From: Nostoc linckia NIES-25
GTDB lineage: Bacteria > Cyanobacteriota > Cyanobacteriia > Cyanobacteriales > Nostocaceae
Assembly (NCBI RefSeq): GCF_002368035.1
Contig: NZ_AP018222.1
Span: forward strand, 4,023,534 to 4,087,533
Length of the DNA stretch: 64,000 nt
Reading direction: 5' to 3'
The notes beneath the pieces are model-generated. The model had not been told where the DNA came from. It did not search any database and was given only the letters and a program-made list of their open reading frames with translations. Made by a program: the position numbers and the translations under genes. Positions 27,785-36,666 of this stretch are shown in pieces. How positions within the stretch are numbered: the first letter of the stretch is position 1; each line of letters begins with the position of its first letter.

Positions 27785-29266
27785 ATGCATCTATCCGATA
27801 CAAATGTAATTTTAATTGTTGATGATATTCCCACTAACTTAGAAGTGCTTTCAGAAGCCCTAACAGATGCGGGATTTGATGTTGCAGTGGCAACTAGTGG
27901 CGAAAGTGCCCTCAGACAAGTTGAATACGATTTACCAGCATTGATATTGTTAGATGTGATGATGCCGGGAATTGATGGATTTGAAACCTGTCGGCGATTA
28001 AAAGCTAATGCCAACACCAAAGATATACCAATTATTTTTATGACTGCTCTCAATGACTCTATAGATAAAGTCAAAGGGTTGTCGTTAGGTGCTGTAGACT
28101 ATATTACTAAGCCGTTTCAACAAGCAGAAGTATTAGCTCGCGTCCAAGTTCACGTACAACTGCGAAATGTAACCACAGCATTAGAGGAACAAAATCTACG
28201 TCTCAAACAAGAAATCGACGAACGTATTGCCGCAGAAGCCGCCTTGCAGCAGCTGACTCAAGATTTAGAACACCGGGTAGCAGAAAGAACTAAAGAACTT
28301 TCACAAGCTCTGCACACTTTACAAAAAGCTCAAGTCCAGCTTGTGCAGTCAGAAAAGTTAGCTACTTTGGGACAGTTAGTAGCTGGTGTTGCCCACGAAA
28401 TTAATAATCCAGTCAATTTTATCTACGCCAATATTCATCATGCTAATTACTATATCCATAACTTAATAGAGCTAATACAGCTTTATCAAGTTCAGTCTCC
28501 TCATTCCACTACTGATATTCAGAAAAAAATCAAAGAAATTGACTTAGAATTCTTAATTGAAGATTTACCAAAGCTTCTTTCTTCAATGGAAATCGGCGCT
28601 GAAAGAATTAGTAAAATAGTCAAGTCTTTTCGGACTTTTTCTCGCCATGACGAAGCCGAATTGAAAAAAGTAGATATTCATGAAGGTATTGACAGTACTT
28701 TGAGAATTCTCGAACATCGCCTAAATCAAAAATCGGCGCAGACTATTCACGTCACGAAACAATATAGCAATTTACCGAAAGTTGAGTGCTATGCAGGAAA
28801 AATGAACCAAGTGTTTATGAATATCCTCAATAATGCCATTGATGCTTTAGAAGAGGTAATAGGCACTTATGATTCTTTTATTCCACCTACTATTTGGATT
28901 CACACCCATCTTCTCAAAGAAGAATATGTTGTCATTAAAATTATTGATAATGGCCCAGGAGTAGCACAGGAGATTCAAAAACGGTTATTCGATCCTTTCT
29001 TTACAACTAAACCTGCTGGTAAGGGTACAGGTTTAGGGTTATCTATTAGCCATCAAATTGTCACCGAACAACACGCTGGTTCGTTGAACTGTATTTCTAA
29101 TCCAGGTAAGGGGACAGAGTTTGTAATTCAAATTCCACTTAGGCAGTCAGTATTATCTGACTATCAATGGCACCACCCATCTCCAAACTTACTTGAATCG
29201 GTAACACACAACGAATTTCCTCTATCAGAAAACATACACCATTCAGGAGTCAGAATTTGGAAGTAA
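27785..29266 (+). CDS. Receiver-histidine kinase (REC-HK)
   Basis: The 493-residue protein has an N-terminal receiver (Asp57 in LILLDVMMPGIDG), a coiled linker and a kinase domain with His204 in GVAHEINNPVNF. This is the H-box type with NNP found in many cyanobacterial kinases. The ATPase part has DNGPGV and GKGTGLGLSIS. It starts about 50 bases after the Cache kinase and probably receives phosphate from that protein's receiver or kinase. The three genes from 21.8 to 29.3 kb look like one operon. Confidence 0.9.
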   Translation: MHLSDTNVILIVDDIPTNLEVLSEALTDAGFDVAVATSGESALRQVEYDLPALILLDVMMPGIDGFETCRRLKANANTKDIPIIFMTALNDSIDKVKGLSLGAVDYITKPFQQAEVLARVQVHVQLRNVTTALEEQNLRLKQEIDERIAAEAALQQLTQDLEHRVAERTKELSQALHTLQKAQVQLVQSEKLATLGQLVAGVAHEINNPVNFIYANIHHANYYIHNLIELIQLYQVQSPHSTTDIQKKIKEIDLEFLIEDLPKLLSSMEIGAERISKIVKSFRTFSRHDEAELKKVDIHEGIDSTLRILEHRLNQKSAQTIHVTKQYSNLPKVECYAGKMNQVFMNILNNAIDALEEVIGTYDSFIPPTIWIHTHLLKEEYVVIKIIDNGPGVAQEIQKRLFDPFFTTKPAGKGTGLGLSISHQIVTEQHAGSLNCISNPGKGTEFVIQIPLRQSVLSDYQWHHPSPNLLESVTHNEFPLSENIHHSGVRIWK

Positions 29267-29321
29267 AATAAGCTTGATAGCTCAATATCTTTGGTATTAA
29301 GAAAGCTCATCTGTGGTGGTA

Positions 29322-29955
29322 TTATTCCATCATTTCATCACTTGCCGATACGCCTGGATAAAAGCGATCGCTAATAATATTCTCCAATGAATATAAACAT
29401 TGTTCCGGAAAATTTGACAGCGGTAAATTTGTTTCTCCTGATGCTAAATCTCTAGCATTTTCATAAGCTTCCTGGAGTAATTCTGCTAAATCAGACTTTA
29501 AACTAAGTAGCTCAACCTAAAAAAAAGTAAGACGTAGATGTAAATAAATGTAGGGTGTGTTATGCCGTAGGCTAACGCACCTCGATAGACTGAGGTGCGT
29601 TGCGCTTTGCGACAACGCACCCTACTATTGTTTTATGTTTAATTAAGTTGACCTACTTAGGATTTTCATTTAACAACTTCAGAGTTTCGCGCCTTTGCAC
29701 GCGAATTGTAGCTAACCAACTCCGACTACGTTGTCCTGCTTGATATTCCCACTTCAGCAAATGTCCAATTAAGATACTGAGGCGATTTCTCAATTCTTGG
29801 CGTTCTTTTCTACCCAAGGATTCAATTTCCTCAATTAAATTTGACAAATCTAATTGATTCCATTGATGATGGCGCAACAAGTTAGCTTGTTGTTGAGTCC
29901 AGGCATAGAAATCAGCTTCATAGAGATTTTGGTTCGCACTTTTCGCTGTTTGCAT
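29322..29955 (-). pseudogene. DUF29 gene split by a 152-bp element
   Basis: The first part (29955-29660) encodes 99 residues typical of DUF29, with LYEADFYAWTQQQANLLR and NLIEEIESLGRKERQEL, then stops at once at the element boundary. Beyond the element the minus strand from 29503 to 29325 encodes SLKSDLAELLQEAYENARD and a C-terminal end with FPEQCLYSLENI, the usual DUF29 ending. Deleting the element (29506-29657) plus one TA restores one open frame of 159 codons, ending in TAA at 29322-29324. So this is a recently interrupted gene. The original function of DUF29 proteins is unknown. Confidence 0.9.
29506..29657. mobile_element. 152-bp TA-flanked MITE inserted in a DUF29 gene
   Basis: The element starts AGTAGCTCAACCTAA and ends, on the other strand, AGTAGGTCAACTTAA. 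These 15-bp inverted ends have two mismatches, and TA dinucleotides lie on both sides (29504-29505 and 29658-29659). A TA target fits IS630/Tc1-mariner-type transposition. Internally GTAGGGTG / CACCCTAC and ACGCACCTC / GAGGTGCGT pair as hairpins. No transposase is encoded. Exact excision restores the host gene, which proves the boundaries. Confidence 0.85.
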
Positions 29956-30044
29956 GGTGGGGTCGAAACCTGGCGATGTTTTCCCAATTTTAGTATTTAG
30001 TGAAAGGGAAAGAAAAACTCATCTTCCCCTTACCAAAAACTAGC

Positions 30045-31667
30045 TTATTCCCACTCAATGGTTCCAGGCGGCTTGGAGGTGATGTCATAAACCACCCGAT
30101 TCACGCCTTTGACTTCATTTACAATCCGAGTGGAAATCACTTCCAGTACATCGTAAGGCACTCTTGCCCAATCTGCTGTCATGCCATCTTCACTAGTAAC
30201 AATCCGCAAAACGATGGGATAAGCGTAGGTACGTTGATCTCCCATAACGCCAACGCTACGAATTGGCAGCAACACTGCAAATGCTTGCCAAAAGCTATGA
30301 TACAAACCGCGTTGATTAATTTCTTGCCGCACGATTAAATCGGCATCGCGCAAAATATTCAAGCGTTCGGCGGTGACTTCACCTAAAATCCGAATTGCCA
30401 AACCGGGCCCTGGGAAAGGTTGGCGTTGGACAATTTCTTCTGGTAAACCAATAGAACGCCCAACTTTGCGGACTTCATCTTTAAATAATTTCCGCAGCGG
30501 TTCAACTAATTTAAATCTTAAGTCTTTGGGCAAACCACCGACGTTGTGATGGCTCTTAATTTTCACCGCTACCCGTTCGCCAGTTTGGGGATCGACGTTG
30601 GTATCAGCAGATTCGATGACATCTGGATAAAGAGTTCCTTGAGCCAGATAATCAAAGTGACCGAGACGTTTGGATGTTTCTTCAAATACCCGAATGAATT
30701 CGTGTCCGATGCGGCGACGTTTTTCTTCGGGATCTGTAATGTCAGCAATGGTAGCTAAAAAGCGATCGCGAGCATTCACGTATTCTACAGGAATATGAAA
30801 CTGCTCTTGGAACAGCTTCACCAGCCGCTCTGGCTCGTACTTCCGCATAAAGCCTTGGTCGATAAACACACAAGTCAGTTGCTCGCCAATGGCTTTGTAT
30901 AACAAGAATGCCAAAGTAGAAGAATCCACACCGCCAGACAATGCCAACAACACCCGCTTTTCACCAACTCTGGCGCGAATTTCCCGAATTGCTTCTTCTA
31001 CAAAAGCCGCTGTTGTCCAAGTAGGTTCGCAATCGCAGATATGGTAGACAAAATTCCGAATTAATGCTATGCCGCCAACTGAATGTACCACTTCTGGATG
31101 AAACTGCACGCCATAAAGTTTCCTTTCGTGGTCGGCAATGGCAGCGCAGGGTGTATTTTCTGTATGCGCTAGCAATTCAAACCCTGGTGGCATTTGGGTA
31201 ACTGAGTCTCCGTGGCTCATCCACATGGTGGTACCATCTTCGACATTGGTGAGCAAATCTGTGGGATCGTCTATATATAATGATGCTTTGCCGTATTCGC
31301 CCCGGTCGGCCTTTGCCACTTCCCCACCAAGTTGATTCACCATCAGCTGCATCCCATAGCAAACACCCAAGATGGGTATGCCCAAATTCCAGATTTCTGG
31401 GTCGCAATGGGGAGCTTTATCGCCATAAACCGAACTCGGCCCGCCAGAGAGGATAATTCCCTTAGGATTGAGTTGGCGCAAATGTGCAGAACTAGTGCGA
31501 TAAGACAAAACTTCAGAGTATACTTGAGTCTCGCGGATGCGACGGGCAATCAGCTCGGAATATTGGGAGCCGAAGTCCAAAATCACAATCAATTGGCGAC
31601 TCAGCTGCCCAAAGTTTTCTAATGTTTGGGGAGCTTGTTCTGTTGGTAGAGACACCGCTGTATTCAT
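30045..31667 (-). CDS. guaA: GMP synthase (glutamine-hydrolysing)
   Basis: The 540-residue enzyme converts XMP to GMP. The N-terminal glutamine amidotransferase domain shows ILSGGPSSVYG, GVCYGMQLM with the nucleophile Cys, and GVQFHPEVVH. The ATP pyrophosphatase domain has the P-loop LALSGGVDSSTLAFL, and the C-terminal dimerization domain ends with GTIEWE, as usual. The full length is present. It lies 233 bases downstream of cbiD on the same strand. Confidence 0.97.
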   Translation of the reverse strand: MNTAVSLPTEQAPQTLENFGQLSRQLIVILDFGSQYSELIARRIRETQVYSEVLSYRTSSAHLRQLNPKGIILSGGPSSVYGDKAPHCDPEIWNLGIPILGVCYGMQLMVNQLGGEVAKADRGEYGKASLYIDDPTDLLTNVEDGTTMWMSHGDSVTQMPPGFELLAHTENTPCAAIADHERKLYGVQFHPEVVHSVGGIALIRNFVYHICDCEPTWTTAAFVEEAIREIRARVGEKRVLLALSGGVDSSTLAFLLYKAIGEQLTCVFIDQGFMRKYEPERLVKLFQEQFHIPVEYVNARDRFLATIADITDPEEKRRRIGHEFIRVFEETSKRLGHFDYLAQGTLYPDVIESADTNVDPQTGERVAVKIKSHHNVGGLPKDLRFKLVEPLRKLFKDEVRKVGRSIGLPEEIVQRQPFPGPGLAIRILGEVTAERLNILRDADLIVRQEINQRGLYHSFWQAFAVLLPIRSVGVMGDQRTYAYPIVLRIVTSEDGMTADWARVPYDVLEVISTRIVNEVKGVNRVVYDITSKPPGTIEWE

Positions 31668-31900
31668 GACGGGGAAAATTATGTCTATGAAGGATAAATT
31701 GATGCCCTGGGATCTTTATAGCTTGATGCTATTATTCAGCCTGGGCAGGCTGATAATGGTATAAACAACCTTGACAAACGCATCTTTTTATGCGCTTGTC
31801 TATTTCCTGAGTCGGAGATGGTATTAGAAGGATAAACTTACACGAAAGTGATTACTTAAAAGGTTATTTATGTTAATTGTTTACGATTATTCATAATAAG

Positions 31901-33016
31901 TTAACATAATTTTTCTATTAACAGACCAGCGGTTTTACTCTTCACAATAATTTTGCGATCGCGGTCGAAGAGGATAGAGCCACAGACTGTAACTTCTGCG
32001 CCCCTTTGGCTATGGCTTTGGATGTATTCTTGGGAACGGATATCAATAGTTTCGGCGATCGCACTGTAAACTTGTTTTACCCAATCGCTACCCGTGGAAG
32101 CGTCTAGGGATCTCAGATGTGTAAGTGCGGCTTCAGCGGTAGGACTGTCAAATATAGCTTGGATATCTGGTGATTTTAAACCAGCGATCGCACAGTGGGC
32201 TGCTAAAATTTCCCGGCGTCCATCAGCTAGGTGGTGATGGGTATGAAAAATTCCCCCTGCTAACTTCATCAACTTTCCGTGATAGCCAAATAATAAGATT
32301 TCTTTTACACCCAGCACATCAGCTTCTACTAGCATTGGGCCGAGCCAGTTAGCAGTTTTCACCAATTGTTCGGGATTAATCCCTAGTTTTCGCGCTAAAT
32401 CTAGGCCATTCTCGCCGATACAAAATACCAAACTCTCAAAACTACTGGCTTTATTTTGTAATTCAGATCGAAAAGCTGCAAGTTGGTCGGGAGTACTTAA
32501 AGGTTGAGAAATGCCGGTTGTCCCTAAAAGCGAAAGTCCTTCAACTACACCAAAAGCAGAATTTGAAGTTCGCACAGCAAGCGATCGCCCTTCGGGTAAA
32601 ATAATCGTCACCGTAATTTTTTCCCCAGCTGCCAACATTCGTTGCAAATTTTCTTGCAACAGCCTGCGAGCATACGCATAAATAGCCGGCTTGTCGTCAG
32701 CATTCGCCTGTCTGCCAATTCCTTCCCCACCCTTAATAATTACAGCCTCTTCGCCCTCTTGTCGCCATTCCACCATTGCCCAAATCGGTGTATCTCTAGT
32801 TAGGTCAAGATTATCACCAGGATCGCTACGGGTAATTGCCAAAGCCATATTTTCAGATAGTCCGGCTACCTGTTCGATTGGGATTTCTGCTATTTGGTTT
32901 GGTTCAATTAGATCTATGGACGCTACGGTTAATGATTGGCGATCGCGTAACCAGTGTAAAGCTGCAACGGCCGCAGCGCAGGCAAAAACGGGAAGTGTAT
33001 ATCCAGAACGGGACAT
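31901..33016 (-). CDS. cbiD: Cobalt-precorrin-5B C1-methyltransferase CbiD
   Basis: The 371-residue protein matches CbiD of the anaerobic cobalamin pathway, which methylates C1 of the corrin ring during ring contraction. The N-terminal RSGYTLPVFACAAAVAALHWL, the central GEGIGRQA and GTTGISQPLS, and KLAGGIFHTHHHLADGRRE are typical. Other cob/cbi genes are not adjacent, as is common in cyanobacteria, where these genes are scattered. Confidence 0.93.
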   Translation of the reverse strand: MSRSGYTLPVFACAAAVAALHWLRDRQSLTVASIDLIEPNQIAEIPIEQVAGLSENMALAITRSDPGDNLDLTRDTPIWAMVEWRQEGEEAVIIKGGEGIGRQANADDKPAIYAYARRLLQENLQRMLAAGEKITVTIILPEGRSLAVRTSNSAFGVVEGLSLLGTTGISQPLSTPDQLAAFRSELQNKASSFESLVFCIGENGLDLARKLGINPEQLVKTANWLGPMLVEADVLGVKEILLFGYHGKLMKLAGGIFHTHHHLADGRREILAAHCAIAGLKSPDIQAIFDSPTAEAALTHLRSLDASTGSDWVKQVYSAIAETIDIRSQEYIQSHSQRGAEVTVCGSILFDRDRKIIVKSKTAGLLIEKLC

Positions 33017-33054
33017 TTTTTAAATTCAACTGATACAGATAAAATTCAACCTTC

Positions 33055-33405
33055 TCACCAGGGGAGATACTGAACTTGACCTTCTAGTTCTCCCTCCTGG
33101 CTACACTCTACAAGTACAAGAATATCTTCAATGACCTGTCCGACTGGAGCATCTAGGCTGACTTCAATAACTCCGGGCATGGTCTGACCTTGCCTAACTC
33201 GATCGTATGCATAGCGAGTAATTGTAGAAACGTCATGGGTAAGCAGAATACGTCCTTCTTGAGCAGCCTAATCCAGGATAGTTGGATCGTTTTTGCCTGA
33301 TAGCCCAACATCTTGTACGCGAATGATATCGATTTTTGCGCTACGGCGGAACAATCCTCTAATAACTGTATTATCGAAGTTTTCATCAGCAAGTAGTTTT
33401 AACAT
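33055..33405 (-). pseudogene. DUF5615 PIN-like toxin gene with an in-frame TAG
   Basis: The minus strand from ATG 33405 reads MLKLLADENFDNTVIRGLFR and continues as a DUF5615 (Mut7-C/PIN-like) protein to ...GLSGKNDPTILD. Codon 46 is TAG (33268-33270), where a Trp is usual. The same frame then continues AAQEGRILLTHDVSTITRYA to QVQYLPW and TGA at 33055-33057. One base change (TGG to TAG) therefore splits a 116-codon gene. It overlaps the DUF433 antitoxin gene by a few bases, the normal order of such pairs. A sequencing error or readthrough are the alternatives. Confidence 0.85.
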
Positions 33406-33722
33406 GCTTGCTGTGCTGATTTACGGGCAAGCAAGCGATCGCGTAAGGCTTGTGGGTCATAATTCGCTTGATTTATTGTACGAATCTCTTGTGATTGCTG
33501 TCGTCGCTGTTGCAAATAGGCTTCTACTTGTGCCTGGTGATTGAGGTAGAAAGCGATTGTAGCGTAAACGTCAGCTAAATCTAGCGAGGGATAGCGATAA
33601 ACAATTTCCTCTGCTGTTGCGCCTTGCTGAAAGACAGCAACTATAGTATCCAAAGTGACACGGGTTTTGCCAACTATAACTACACCATCCTCATTGGATT
33701 TTAGAGGAGCAGGTTCAGCCAT
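33399..33722 (-). CDS. DUF433 family antitoxin
   Basis: From ATG 33722 the protein has 107 residues. It has a DUF433 domain with GVVIVGKTRVTLDTIVAVFQQGATAEEIVYRYPSLDLADVYATIAFYL, a HTH-like fold that binds promoter DNA and the toxin, and a basic C-terminal tail. Its 3' end overlaps the start of the broken DUF5615 gene by 7 bases. The antitoxin half of this module seems intact while the toxin half is interrupted. An earlier Met at 33737 is possible. Confidence 0.85.
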   Translation of the reverse strand: MAEPAPLKSNEDGVVIVGKTRVTLDTIVAVFQQGATAEEIVYRYPSLDLADVYATIAFYLNHQAQVEAYLQQRRQQSQEIRTINQANYDPQALRDRLLARKSAQQAC

Positions 33723-33923
33723 AATCAATAGTGTCATGAATGCCTTCCAATTAATTGCTTTGATAGTAACCCAAGTTGCGGGTTATCAAATTTTAGATTT
33801 TTTGTATGCATCGATTTATGCGATGCCTATGACAAGTTGATGGTATTTCTTTTTAGTATCGTCTTAGTATCGTCGTAACCGCGATCTAGTCCGCCACATC
33901 AGGGTTATAATCGCGCAACTTGC
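33723..33923. other. Spacer between the two toxin-antitoxin remnants
   Basis: About 200 bases upstream of the DUF433 gene; presumably its promoter. A short ATG-starting frame on the plus strand (33655-33840) shows no family features. Confidence 0.35.
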
Positions 33924-34209
33924 TCAAATGTAGTCTGGCTCAACCAAGGTTTCCAGGGGATAGGCACGATTTTGCTTTAGGTGAGCAATGATGCAGCGTA
34001 ACACTAAAGTTTTAACGTGTACTGAATTAGGATACAAATCTACAATCTGTGAAATAATGCGATCGCACAGATTTTCGTCTACAAGCAGTTTCACACAGAT
34101 ACCACAAATAACTTGTCTTGCGATCGCCAGCAAAAGCTAGACACGCTTTGATGTCTTCGGAAGTTAATTCAGAAGTCAATTGTGTATTGAATTTTTCTCG
34201 CCGACTTAC
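33924..34209 (-). pseudogene. Decayed second DUF433-DUF5615 module
   Basis: On the minus strand just after the 98-codon gene, one frame reads QLTSELTSEDIKACLAFAGD, which matches the C-terminal end of a DUF433 protein. It has no N-terminal half. A frame shifted by one follows with VKLLVDENLCDRIISQIVDL and YPNSVHVKT, the N-terminus of a DUF5615 protein beginning at a GTG. That sequence loses the family pattern after about 30 residues and ends at 33924. So both genes are fragments of one toxin-antitoxin pair. Confidence 0.65.
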
Positions 34210-34506
34210 TTAGACTCCCACTTCTGACAATAGAGCTTGCATAGCTTCCCAAGAAAGCCCTTGTTGAATATAACGAGGCGCTTCTGGATTGTAAGGACTA
34301 GCTACCCGGTCAATATTGAGAATAATTGCCTCATCTGGTAGAACGGGCACATCTGGATCGAATGCTGTTGGATGCATCAAAGAACTAGAAAAACCTTTGA
34401 AAACAGCAATTGTATCTTGTTCGCCAGCAATTTCTACTGTTACCAATAAAACTTCTTGGGGTCGTTTAGCGGTATATTGTTCCAGTCGCTTGCCAATGGA
34501 ATCCAT
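34210..34506 (-). CDS. Conserved cyanobacterial protein of unknown function (DUF7734-like)
   Basis: The 98-residue protein begins MDSIGKRLEQYTAKRPQEVL, continues with TVEIAGEQDTIAVFKGFSSSLM and FDPDVPVLPDEAIIL, and ends with YIQQGLSWEAMQALLSEVGV. I recall this pattern as a small conserved cyanobacterial and plastid family, possibly DUF7734, but I am not certain of the number. No membrane segment or metal motif is seen. The function is unknown. Confidence 0.7.
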   Translation of the reverse strand: MDSIGKRLEQYTAKRPQEVLLVTVEIAGEQDTIAVFKGFSSSLMHPTAFDPDVPVLPDEAIILNIDRVASPYNPEAPRYIQQGLSWEAMQALLSEVGV

Positions 34507-34552
34507 TTTTTGAATTTAAAATTTTCAATTTTGAATTGAAGCACAACGACGA

Positions 34553-35149
34553 TTATTGAGGTGTAGCTGTGCGTCCTTGCTTGCCTAGTTTAACAAGGAC
34601 AAAATAACTTAAGTACAGCACATAAATGACTAAAGTAGTTATGCCAAGAAAACCTAAAAACTCAGCTTTGCTATTAGCATGAAAATATTCTTTGAACATT
34701 AACGGAGCCTCGAACCAGACGCGACAATAGGGCGTCTTGAGCGCACTGGCAGAAAAAGCACAATTTAAAAAAAGCGTAGAAGCTACTGCGCCTAAAAGAC
34801 AATAAACAGTAGTCGCCCAACGCCAAGAAGTAAAAATAAACTTTAAAGCTCCAGTGGTTTGATACTCAATTTCATCGTTGATATCCACCCAAAACCATAG
34901 CGAAATCGGGATCAAAATCTGAGCCATCAATGCAGAAATAAAGCTAACTGGATACTGGGCAATCATAAGATAAACAGTGATTGCTAATAGACTTGATACT
35001 CGCCAGTATATACCTAATAACCGTTGTATGCCTTCTGCTTTTTGCACAAAAGCCCAAATCAAGAGAATCAGTGGAATAATTACCAGAAATAATACTGCCA
35101 GTCGGTAATCAATCCAGACAAAAGGGCGAAACCAAACATTAAAATCCAT
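34553..35149 (-). CDS. DUF3177 family membrane protein
   Basis: From ATG 35149 the protein has 198 residues with about six hydrophobic helices. The N-terminus WFRPFVWIDYRLAVLFLVIIP and the FWVDINDEIEY segment are characteristic of cyanobacterial DUF3177. The function is unknown. ATG 35161 (four residues earlier) is an equal alternative start. Confidence 0.8.
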   Translation of the reverse strand: MDFNVWFRPFVWIDYRLAVLFLVIIPLILLIWAFVQKAEGIQRLLGIYWRVSSLLAITVYLMIAQYPVSFISALMAQILIPISLWFWVDINDEIEYQTTGALKFIFTSWRWATTVYCLLGAVASTLFLNCAFSASALKTPYCRVWFEAPLMFKEYFHANSKAEFLGFLGITTLVIYVLYLSYFVLVKLGKQGRTATPQ

Positions 35150-35161
35150 AGTTTTACTCAA

Positions 35162-36049
35162 GATAATTGCAGGAAAATTTAGAATTTAGAATTCAGATGA
35201 CTTCTGTTTTGATAGAACATTTCAAATCAAAAGCTAAGAACCATAACTGATACAAATCTACGTTGGAAACCTTAATTTTCAGTTTCAGAGAGTAGGCAGT
35301 AGGGAGTATAAATATCTAAATTACGCAAATGACATATAAATTTGTATGAGAAATTTTTCTTCAAGTCAATCAACTCTGACATACTTCTAAGCTATTAACT
35401 ATAGCAATTCTATCCTAGTTGTCAAAATTACTTTTTTAACAACCCACTAAGGATGTAAAGAAGCAAAAGACTTAGAAAGAGAATATTTCATTACTTCAAG
35501 GATAATCCTAGCTTGGATGCTATGGCTTCATTTACATTAATGCGATCGCTTACCAACCTATGCGGGTAAAAATTTTTACGTCTAAAACTATACAGACTGT
35601 ACTATAAAATCTGAAGGGGCGCACAAATGCACGCCCCTACAAGTACTTAATTTGTTACAAAGATTTTTGCAATCCGTATTACAGAACGAAACGTTGTAAC
35701 TTAGTTAATCGATTAGCCGGAATTTTTTTATTTGTCAAAACAGCAAGCAACTCGAAGGTTCTAAATTTTGATTTTGTACCTACTTATATGTAGTACTATC
35801 AGGGAGAGTTGGAAAACTGACCCAGCGTCTATACATTTGGTAGTTTTGAACAAAAACCCGATTTTTTTAGGGCGTAAAGTTTTACTTGCCAAATGAGACT
35901 ACATATTTCACCAATTTTCTACCTGTTAGCAAGAACAGTGAAAAGGCGAGAGTGCCATTTTAGACGGGTACCGATCTCAAGGTGCAAGATATCAGTAAAT
36001 AGATCTTAGCTGCCTGTTGACTAAACAAAAAATTCACTTGCCTCAATTT
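35162..36049. other. AT-rich intergenic region with a GGGGC hairpin repeat
   Basis: Almost 900 bases between DUF3177 and CP12. AGGGGCG at 35615 and CGCCCCT ending at 35638 enclose a short hairpin of the same family as those at 41852, 47576 and 54753. The rest is AT-rich. I see no gene or RNA in it. The region close to 36000 may hold the CP12 terminator. Confidence 0.45.
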
Positions 36050-36295
36050 TTAGTCATCGTAAACTCGGCATTCAATTGCTTCTGGGTTATCGTCACAATA
36101 CTGTTCCAAAGAGTTTTTTGGCTTGCTTTGGCGTTGGTGAGAAGCTTCGGCTTGCAATTCTTCTACTGCATCCCAAGCAGCAGCACACTCTGGTGAGTTG
36201 CTACCGTTAATATCGCAGACAGTACGCGCCTGTTCTACTTCTTGTTGGATTTGTTCTTGGATGCCGTTTTTTGCTGTTTCTTGAATGTTTGTCAT
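36050..36295 (-). CDS. CP12 Calvin-cycle regulatory protein
   Basis: The 81-residue protein has both cysteine pairs of CP12: CDINGSNSPECAAAWDAVEELQ in the middle and LEQYCDDNPEAIEC at the C-terminus. The AWDAVEELQAEASHQ core sequence is diagnostic. CP12 is a disordered protein that forms disulfides in the dark and binds GAPDH and phosphoribulokinase into an inactive complex. The acidic end with ECRVYDD is the part that enters the GAPDH active site. The gene stands alone. Confidence 0.93.
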   Translation of the reverse strand: MTNIQETAKNGIQEQIQQEVEQARTVCDINGSNSPECAAAWDAVEELQAEASHQRQSKPKNSLEQYCDDNPEAIECRVYDD

Positions 36296-36666
36296 TGTTT
36301 AGTCTCGTTGTGTGTTGTTAGTACTAGTATAGAAAGACTTCAAAAATGGCAGTTTTTGATTTTATTACTAACCATTTTAACCACTTAGCTGATAATTAAG
36401 TTAGCGTTTAAGTCTATTGATTTCTAATCCATACAGCAAACTGTCACATTTATAATGTATCCACCTTTATTTTTTAAGATTTTATGGAATCAGTACTATA
36501 GATAGATAATCATACAATATATTTAGATGCATGTATTAGGGAATGAAACCCCGTTTGCTGGGATGGTGAATACAAACAACTGGGGTCAACTCTTGTAGGA
36601 TGCAATTCTTCCCGAAATGAAAAATCAAAAACTACTAGCCTAAAAAGCAAAAGAAGCCCAAAACTC
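36296..36666. other. Divergent spacer between CP12 and FIST genes
   Basis: AT-rich spacer carrying the promoters of both genes. CCCCGTTTGCTGGG and AACTGGGG near 36550-36585 could form a short hairpin. I see nothing else defined. Confidence 0.35.
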
